64,000 bases of DNA from NCBI GenBank assembly GCA_028671895.1, contig CM053803.1, positions 46,002,786 to 46,066,785 of the forward strand. The letters run 5' to 3'. This stretch comes from Oenanthe sinensis (taxonomy: Eukaryota; Streptophyta; Magnoliopsida; Apiales; Apiaceae). Within the stretch, counting starts at the first letter, position 1; the number at the start of each line of letters is the position of its first letter. The position numbers were made by a program, and so were the translations under genes. Positions 57,504-64,000 of this stretch are shown here, one piece after another. Under the pieces are notes generated by a model that saw only the letters and a list, made by a program, of their open reading frames with translations, was not told where the DNA came from and ran no database searches.

Positions 57504-59510
57504 TCTTTACAAATGGCCTTGGCTGATAGGACGAATTCAATAGACTCACTCTGTTGAGAGAATGAACCCAGTAACAGTTTTGCCATTTGAAAATCTATAC
57601 CCTTTTGAGAGAATATAAATTAGTTAGCAGTTGCCTTGGTTTCAATTTCATATTCTAACTAGAGGCAGAGCTGCTGGAACACTCATAGATACTTCTCTTT
57701 TCTAGTGCATAGAGGCACTTACTCTCTCACCCTCTTTAGTTGATAAACTTTTCTTTATAGGGGTTTAGTAGATGAAGTTGTATCTGTTTGAGTGTTTGTG
57801 GTTCTATGATCTGTGTTAGAGATTGTAGGTTTTCAATCCCTTGATCTTGTCCTATAGCCACTGAAGGCTCAATATATCAATTGTATATATATTTTTATAT
57901 CAATTGATTAAAGAATATATCAAGATCGAGATTACCTGCTTTTACCTCAAGTCAATTGCTCTTGTTCGGTAGGACACAGATATGTTTTTATTATTAGTGA
58001 TTTTCAGATAAACAATATATATATATATTATCACTAACAACAAAAATCATAACTAATTGCAATGAAATAATAACAAACTATCAAAATATGATAATTAATA
58101 ATAATTTCAAAAAGCAAGTAATTATTCTCCTTATATCTCATCGTATTAAAATTATGAAACTAATAAACGATGAATTGCTTCAATTCATAATTTTAATAAG
58201 ATTAAATAATCTTGCTAAATACTAAATAATCATAAGAATGAAAATTAGCATTTAACTTCATACATTATATCAGAGATATATGTAAGCTCGAGAAAGTAGA
58301 TGTAAAGAAATTCACAAGTCCTTTAAATATTGACATTTAATACTTATGATTCTTAGAACAATTTCTCATAGACAAAAATAAATTTTAAAAATAACATGAA
58401 ATAATAAAAACTATAAAGTAAAAATATGCCAATTTTATAGGAAAAATAAATATGCCAATCATTGATAAAAATATTATCTAAGAGCATGATACGAAATTTT
58501 CTTTAAGATGCATGTCTCTTAATAAAACGCGGGAAAGTTGTATCTGAGAAGAAAATTTCTATCACTTATGAATTTCCTATAAGACAAATTTCCCATAATA
58601 AAATGCGGGAATTTGTACCAAAGAAGAAATTCAATTCTCTTAAGGAAAATATATATATATTTACAGTATGAATGCCAAATTAAATAAAACTGTACAAAAC
58701 TAAAAAATGTTACATGTACCTCTCACTGTGCACGCCTTGCAATGTGTTCCTAGAATTTATCTATTTAGGCTTACTATCAGCGTGAGTGCCGGTGGTGTGC
58801 TTGCTCATTACAAAGTGCTTTGGCTGACGAGCGAATTTCAATGGACTCATCCTGTAGAGAAAATGATTCCAGAGACAGTTTTATTGCCTTTTCAGCTCTG
58901 CATCCTTTTGAGAAGATGCAGATGAGCTTACAGTTACCTCAGTTATATACTTCTTTTCTTCTCTGGAGGTAGAGCTGTGGGTGCACTTCCGACATCATCC
59001 TTATTTGCTGCATCAAGTGCAGTTTCTTCCTTATCAACCTCTAACTTACATGAGTTCCTTATATCTCCAGGGGTTAATATATGAAAGTGGATGAATTGGT
59101 GTTTGGTACTATGGCCTGGGTAAGAGATTGATGGGTTTTCAACCTCTTGGCCAGTTTCTAAAGCCACTAGGGGCTAACAGGAAAGAACCAATTGAGATAA
59201 AAAGATAATCATCTTAACATTCTAAAACATATTTTTCATCCCAAAGAGAAGGAAAAATATAATAAGGAATGGTAATAGATTGCATTAAAGCACTTTCAAT
59301 AAAAGAGTTTTGTCGGAACTAAAGATTTATCATTTAAAAGCATGATACAAAATTTTCTTTAAGATACATATCCCATAATAAAACGCGGGAAAGTTGTATC
59401 AGAGAAGAAAGTTTCTATCCTTTATGAATTTCCTATAAGGCAAACTTCCCATAATAAAATGCGGGAATTTATACCAAAGAAGAAATTCAACTCTCTTACC
59501 AAATTATATC
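57504..59510. repeat. Large diverged direct duplication inside element 3
   Basis: Two blocks repeat in the same order. Text around CTTGGCTGA...GAATTCAAT(A/G)GACTCA is at 57515 and 58812. A block ending AGCCACT(G/A)...GGCT is at 57860 and 59163. GAGCATGATACGAAATTTTC is at 58482, with its partner near 59338. Inside each, (T/C)ATAATAAAA(C/T)GCGGGAA occurs twice (about 58519, 58585, 59373, 59455). On the minus strand the first block reads ESIEFVLSAKAIC against ESIEIRSSAKALC in the second, hinting at a once-coding repeat. Confidence 0.65.
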
Positions 59511-60470
59511 TCGATAAAATGACTCTTTTCCTTTATACCTTAATACTGTACTATTTGAAAATAGTTTTGCAAACCATCTTTATCAGATAGAGGACTATGA
59601 TTTTCCGACTCATAATGAAATTATGATATTCATCATTTTCGTCCACCTGATATTATCCCTAACTTAAAATAAAAAATATCATGACAATAGGGGTGGATGT
59701 ATTCTTAGCAATACAGTACAAGGCCTTCAAAGCAACAACCACTGTTTAGGTACTTTGAATCAATGTGCAACAAACATTGAAACAAGTGTTTGAAAATAAA
59801 TCATTTTACAAATGGTTGATACCTAGAAGTAAAAATAATTTTGGAAATATTTCTAAGTATATAAAATATTGAGAATTTTATATACACATAACTCAGAAAA
59901 TACTTCCGTTTCAATATTAGTGTTTTTGAAATATGCATTGATTATTTAGATTAGTAATTCTAAATAATTCACTAATATTGAAAGTGTCACAATTATTTGT
60001 AACAAAATATTTAAAAATATCAAAGAAAAATATCAAAACAATTAAGTAAGATATCATTAACTGATACTCATAAAATATTTATCATACAAACAATTATGCT
60101 GCATATTATTTTAATTCATTTAAATAATGAGACTGATATGACATCGAATTGTCTGACATCATAATTTAAATCAATTAAAATAATATTCAAACTTATACTA
60201 GAACAACTAATTACCACATATGCATATAGAATTGTAAACATGATAATTAAAGTAGTAGCAATAAGTACGAGGTTCTGGATTTAAGATAAATTCACAAGTC
60301 CTTTAAATATGGAAAATTTAATACTTGTGAACTCATTTAAGAATTCATTACATATGGGATTTCCAACAAATATGTACATAAATAATATCCCAACTTCACT
60401 AACCAACTTAAACAAAATGAATTTATCAAGCTATTTAGCAAATATCTGCAAGTTATTCTACTAAGGACTA
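58650..60470 (-). other. Non-coding or extinct extra region of element 3
   Basis: AT-rich, no long ORF. The best open frame on this strand (59167-58943) reads MALETGQEVENPSISY and a Glu/Asp/Ala-rich stretch (LEVDKEETALDAANKDD), a possible relic of an extra ORF. A third copy of CACAAGTCCTTTAAATAT (58312) appears at 60294. Confidence 0.4.
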
Positions 60471-60479
60471 CTCTCGATA

Positions 60480-60850
60480 TAAATGATACCTGATGTCCAT
60501 GCGTTTGTTCCGTGAGTGGTGAAGAGATTATCCAGCAGAGTTGATGGAGTTTGACAGCTTCTGGTAATTACCTCCCTGTCTTTCTTATAACCTGCATTAT
60601 CTATATCTATATAGCCAATTAGGTTAAACCTAGTATCTTTAGGGTACCTGATTCTTAGAATTGGTAATCCCTTAAGATATCTAACAATTCATATCGTAGC
60701 TATAAGATTAGATTCTCTAGTATCCACGTAGAAACTTGCACATAGGCATATTGAGAATAAAATATATGGTCTTTATGCACAGTAGACCCACATATAATAT
60801 AATCATGGTATAGTTGCACTAATATTGCATTATCTGTGTGTGCCTTGTAT
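60480..60850 (-). pseudogene. Copia RNase H relic (element 3)
   Basis: On the minus strand pieces read RPYILFSICLCASF, IVRYLKGLPILRIRYPKD and RFNLIGYIDIDNAG. These are the connection and first RNase H blocks. It is strongly mutated. Confidence 0.65.
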
Positions 60851-61345
60851 TCTATAGAGATATGTGTATAACGACCCTAATATAAAAACATTTTCAAGTA
60901 ATTAGCAGTTAGAGTGTCATACTATGTCCTTGACGATTGCTTGAACTCTTACCTCCATCATAGAGAGCTTTGTGAAGAGAATGATATACAAATTCCAGTG
61001 GATATGAAACTTCAAGGTCCAGGAGTTGTTGTACATCAACTTGTTCAGCCCTAATAGGATCAAGTCTCGTCTCTGGTGCTTTAGTTAGATCTTGAAAGTC
61101 CCGAAGATTCTGTTTCCATCATCGTCGATACCTTCTGTAGCAACCAGTTTGGCTTTGTCCCTCATAACAATGCCAAAAATCATCCAGTCGTTGAAAACCC
61201 TTACAGTACCAATTACAACTTTGTCTTGTGGCCTGGGTTCCAGATTCAGTAGATTCTGCCTTCGAACTGATTGAGATCATCTTGCATTGCAATCACCCAA
61301 TCTGGATCAATCAGTGCTTCTTTAATCTTCTTTAGGATTCCAACT
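60851..61345 (-). pseudogene. Copia reverse transcriptase relic (element 3)
   Basis: IDPDWVIAMQDDLNQFE on the minus strand near 61260-61310 is the conserved start of Copia reverse transcriptase. Following blocks are scattered, and the catalytic YVDD is not visible, so much of the domain is deleted. Confidence 0.65.
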
Positions 61346-62300
61346 ATTTAACAATTGTTCTTTCCCGAAGAGTAACCATTTACTTTGCATAGCACTTCTA
61401 GTCTTTACTCTAGTATCCGGATCACTAAGAACTAGACTCCAGGAATGAATTTGACTCCAAACCCTTTATCTCGGCAGATATGTTCTTAATGTATTCCTTT
61501 GATCTTCATTGTGTTGAGTATGACTAGTAGATCCTTCTTTTATTTGCTCCCCCTGAGTTGCTGCTAGGATGTGTTGAAGATCCTTCACCATGTTGAGTGG
61601 ATTCTGTTAAAGTCCATGAGTTGTGTAGATTAACTACCATTTCCACTACTAGGATCTGAATCATCATCATTAACATTGATTCCTTCTGCAACCTCAGTTT
61701 CATCATCAATATCTGAATATGACTCTGACAAGATGTCAAGCTTCACAGATTCAGAATAGACTTTTATTTTAATGCTCGGGAGCTTGGTGTAATAGGACGA
61801 CACATTCGGACTTTCAATCACCTTCTGATTTTACATCACATCTTACTTTGAAAGCTTTCGACTTCAATGAGTAGCCGAGGAAAATTGTTCCATGAGCCTT
61901 AATTTTAAATTTGCCAAAATACTCATATAAATCTTCAATAAATATCAATTTCCTCCAAACACACGAAAGAGCTTCAGTGTTTTCTTCTGGTTGGCCATTA
62001 ACTCATATGATGTCTTTTCACGATCTTGTTGAATAAAGAAGCATGATGTGTTAATTGCTTTAACTTCAAAGTACTTTGCTTTCAACTTGATCTGCTTAAT
62101 GTGATCAATCACCATATGTGATATATTATCTGTTGAATGCACGAACATCACCAATTCACTCTTGGTTGAGTGATCTTCCATCTTTCTTGCATGAAATCAA
62201 ACACTTTTCTATTTCAATGCTTTTCCAGAAAACCTTTTGACAAAGAATTCCCTAGTGCCCTGTAGATAGTGCTTAAGTCCGTTGACAAGAAAGATATTTC
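61346..62300 (-). pseudogene. Copia integrase relic and linker (element 3)
   Basis: An acidic linker (SESYSDIDDETEVAEGINVN near 61,700) is preceded, in reading direction, by VHSTDNISHMVIDHIKQIKL and SYELMANQKKTLKLFRVFGG (62181-61945). These match the integrase region after the first Asp and the tail after the catalytic Glu. The middle, with the RSDNGTEF and ERKN motifs, is deleted. Confidence 0.65.
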
Positions 62301-62309
62301 CAGTGATGA

Positions 62310-62950
62310 CAATTCCAAACTCATGATAGCCAAGTCCCTTGACATCCTTTGCTGTCATCTCCAAAGGTTACCGTTGGGTAGGCTTTCTCAATCAACTGTA
62401 ATAGTAGAGCTTCAATGCTAGTAATATGCCTCGAATAATAAATGTCACGAAATCACATAACTTTTGACTTTTGTTTCATACTCTGCAATCACAAATGATT
62501 AAGCTTCTTGGTACTCAACTTCAATTGAGTCCAGATGGGTTAGAGATATTACTTTCAACAGTGGTAACAACAGTTTCAACCTTAAAATGCACAAACTTAT
62601 CTTTGACTGATCACTTCTCATACACAGCAGCCTTGACAAGGTAGTCTTAAGGCTATGAGATTAGTGATTCCAACCTATCTTAAGGTGGACTAGCAGTCTT
62701 TACCCTATTGTGATTATTATTGATGCTTTGCCTAAGATTATGCAAGTCCTAAGATATGCATTTTTAGATTTAAATAAACAAGCATGAAAAATAAGAGCAC
62801 ATGGTAAACATTCAGCTTCAATGCATTATAGATAAGAATTATGCATTTTAGGCATGTTATGCATATTAGAAAATTCAGTACTATCTACTTTAACCATTCT
62901 ACATAAGTGTAACAGGTGTTCAGCAGATTTACAGATATTCAATAATTTTC
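62310..62950 (-). pseudogene. Copia protease and gag-spacer relic (element 3)
   Basis: RHITSIEALLLQLIEKAYPT followed by VTFGDDSKG (about 62430-62340) is the protease segment after the lost Asp-Ser-Gly site. Upstream text to about 62,950 resembles the spacer at 48,690-49,060 of element 2 (for example the region of TTGACA and a short Cys-poor stretch) but is too worn for detail. Confidence 0.5.
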
Positions 62951-62999
62951 AAAAAGAACATGGAATAGACAAACTAACAATTTAATTACTAATTCTGTC

Positions 63000-64000
63000 T
63001 AATCCATTTCTGTTATTGTCTAACATTTTAATTATCTCTAATTACCTAAGTCAGTTTTAGATTAAGCCTCGAATCTACAAATTTTACTGACTACTTAGAT
63101 AATTCTACCATCTCTTATCCTTCTACACCTTAACAAACAATACATGATAAGATCTGACATTTAAGTACAACTATGTGAGTGTGAGTAATTCATATGAAGA
63201 TACGCACCTGCTTTTAATCTCAACACAGTCTCTGTCATCATTTGTTTGTTCAGGCTTCTTGAATATTGTAGCACAGCCCTGATCTTGTCTTGCTACTTTT
63301 AGCCTCATATGTTTCTTCAGTTGTGACCTCTAACGATTCTTAAATCCGTTTTGTATAAGTACAAAAACTAGAATGATCATTAGAGTCAGAAAAAAAATCT
63401 TCAGAGTTCCCCACTAATAAATCTATCCAATCTTTACATTTGAGCAGTTTGTGGAACTATAAAATGAACAGTCGTATCATCCACAATAAAATCCAAACGT
63501 TCCGGAATAAATCTACTAATACGAAATGACCACTTTCCTCGAAACCGGGTGTTCGCACTTTATTCACGCAAGAGAACGTGGTCACAAGTAATACAGTAAT
63601 AAGTAGGATTCGTTCCCACAGAGACTCGACTTGCTTACGTTTAGTTCACTTATACACCAGAGTATGATTAAGTTTCACTGCTAAGAAAATAATAATTGGC
63701 GTTTTGATTACACTACTAATTAAAACTTAACGAATTACTTATATAAAATAAACATGGGATTTTAACTTCATAATCTACCTCATCTAGAATCTTATGCCTT
63801 TTCAACCTAGCATGTGAAAGTGATGATAACTGATCAGACCCTCTAAACTGATAAACGCTAACTTTCGTTGTACGCATACCATCCTAATGAACATCCACAA
63901 TTGATAGAAGTCAAATAGTCAACCACTACGATTAGTCCCTATATGTCTATAGAGATTGAAAACATAATGGCTTAAGCACAAGAATCCATAAAATCACATA
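63000..64000. other. Unclassified dispersed repeat, no gene
   Basis: No ORF. 63540-63640 (AACCGGGTGTTCGCAC, then GGATTCGTTCCCACAGAGA) has the look of a common plant repeat whose other half may be the sequence at 52520-53040. It could also be a second insertion into element 3. Confidence 0.35.

Larger units (their letters stand above)
54286..64000 (-). mobile_element. Copia element 3, Sirevirus-like, 5' end beyond or near the window edge
   Basis: Minus-strand element: 3' LTR (54286-55917), polypurine tract, about 4.5 kb of repeat-rich sequence with no long ORF, then decayed RNase H, reverse transcriptase, integrase, protease and gag-spacer traces up to about 62,950. No 5' LTR is visible, so it either continues past 64,000 or is truncated. 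Everything is heavily mutated. The wide gap between pol and the 3' LTR parallels element 1. Confidence 0.7.

Noticed and set aside
63540..64000. 5' LTR of Copia element 3
   Set aside because: It shows no similarity to the 3' LTR at 54286-55917 and no primer-binding site, so it is treated as another repeat.

Overview
The window is plant nuclear DNA. It has interrupted plant genes (CP12, a DUF789 protein, a COBRA-like protein), AT-rich introns and spacers, several families of plant MITEs, and long Copia LTR retrotransposons. The genes and the style of the retroelements point to a eudicot. An asterid (perhaps Apiales) is my guess from the repeat types and is not proven by the sequence. No CRISPR array, rRNA or tRNA gene was seen.

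Layout. 1-749 is the 3' part of an LTR. 1090-15178 is a complete but mutated 14.1-kb Sirevirus-like Copia element on the + strand. It has both LTRs, a perfect 5-bp target duplication (GTAAC), gag, protease, integrase, reverse transcriptase and RNase H remnants, and about 4.9 kb of extra 3' ORF sequence that carries its own promoter-like block. A 694-bp hAT MITE with perfect 12-bp ends and an 8-bp target duplication sits inside that extra ORF. 15184-17600 holds no recognisable gene but has a 229-bp tandem duplication. 18125-34300 is the gene-richer part: chloroplast CP12 (-), a small unknown membrane-like protein with a GC-AG intron (+), a LINE-type RNase H relic (-), a six-exon DUF789 gene (+) and a two-exon fragment of the TFIIIC subunit GTF3C3 (+). 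34979-38249 is a truncated SYP4-type syntaxin (+) with one frameshift and no SNARE or membrane part. 38446-40576 is an intact two-exon COBRA-like gene of the COBL7 type (-).

From about 41.8 kb rightwards mobile DNA dominates. There is a LINE/DUF4283 relic with a poly-A end, a long (TA)n tract, a ZMYM/hAT transposase relic, a fold-back TIR element, a 342-bp LTR and a minus-strand Copia element cut off in RNase H (45955-52513). Next come a Helitron 3' end with a UDP-glycosyltransferase fragment just inside it, and a third Copia element on the minus strand whose 3' LTR is 54286-55917 and whose 5' end lies beyond the window.

How parts fit together. The host genes are unrelated single genes, not a cluster. 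The most notable signal is regulatory. Each Copia LTR examined carries a family-specific array of short repeats. In the two minus-strand elements the array lies just before a TATAAATA box. The plus-strand element repeats this design internally, with a TTCTCGA array and TATAAATAG directly before its extra 3' ORF, as if that ORF had acquired a second, LTR-like promoter. The other theme is gene-fragment trafficking: pieces of GTF3C3, SYP4 and UGT genes lie among transposon remains.
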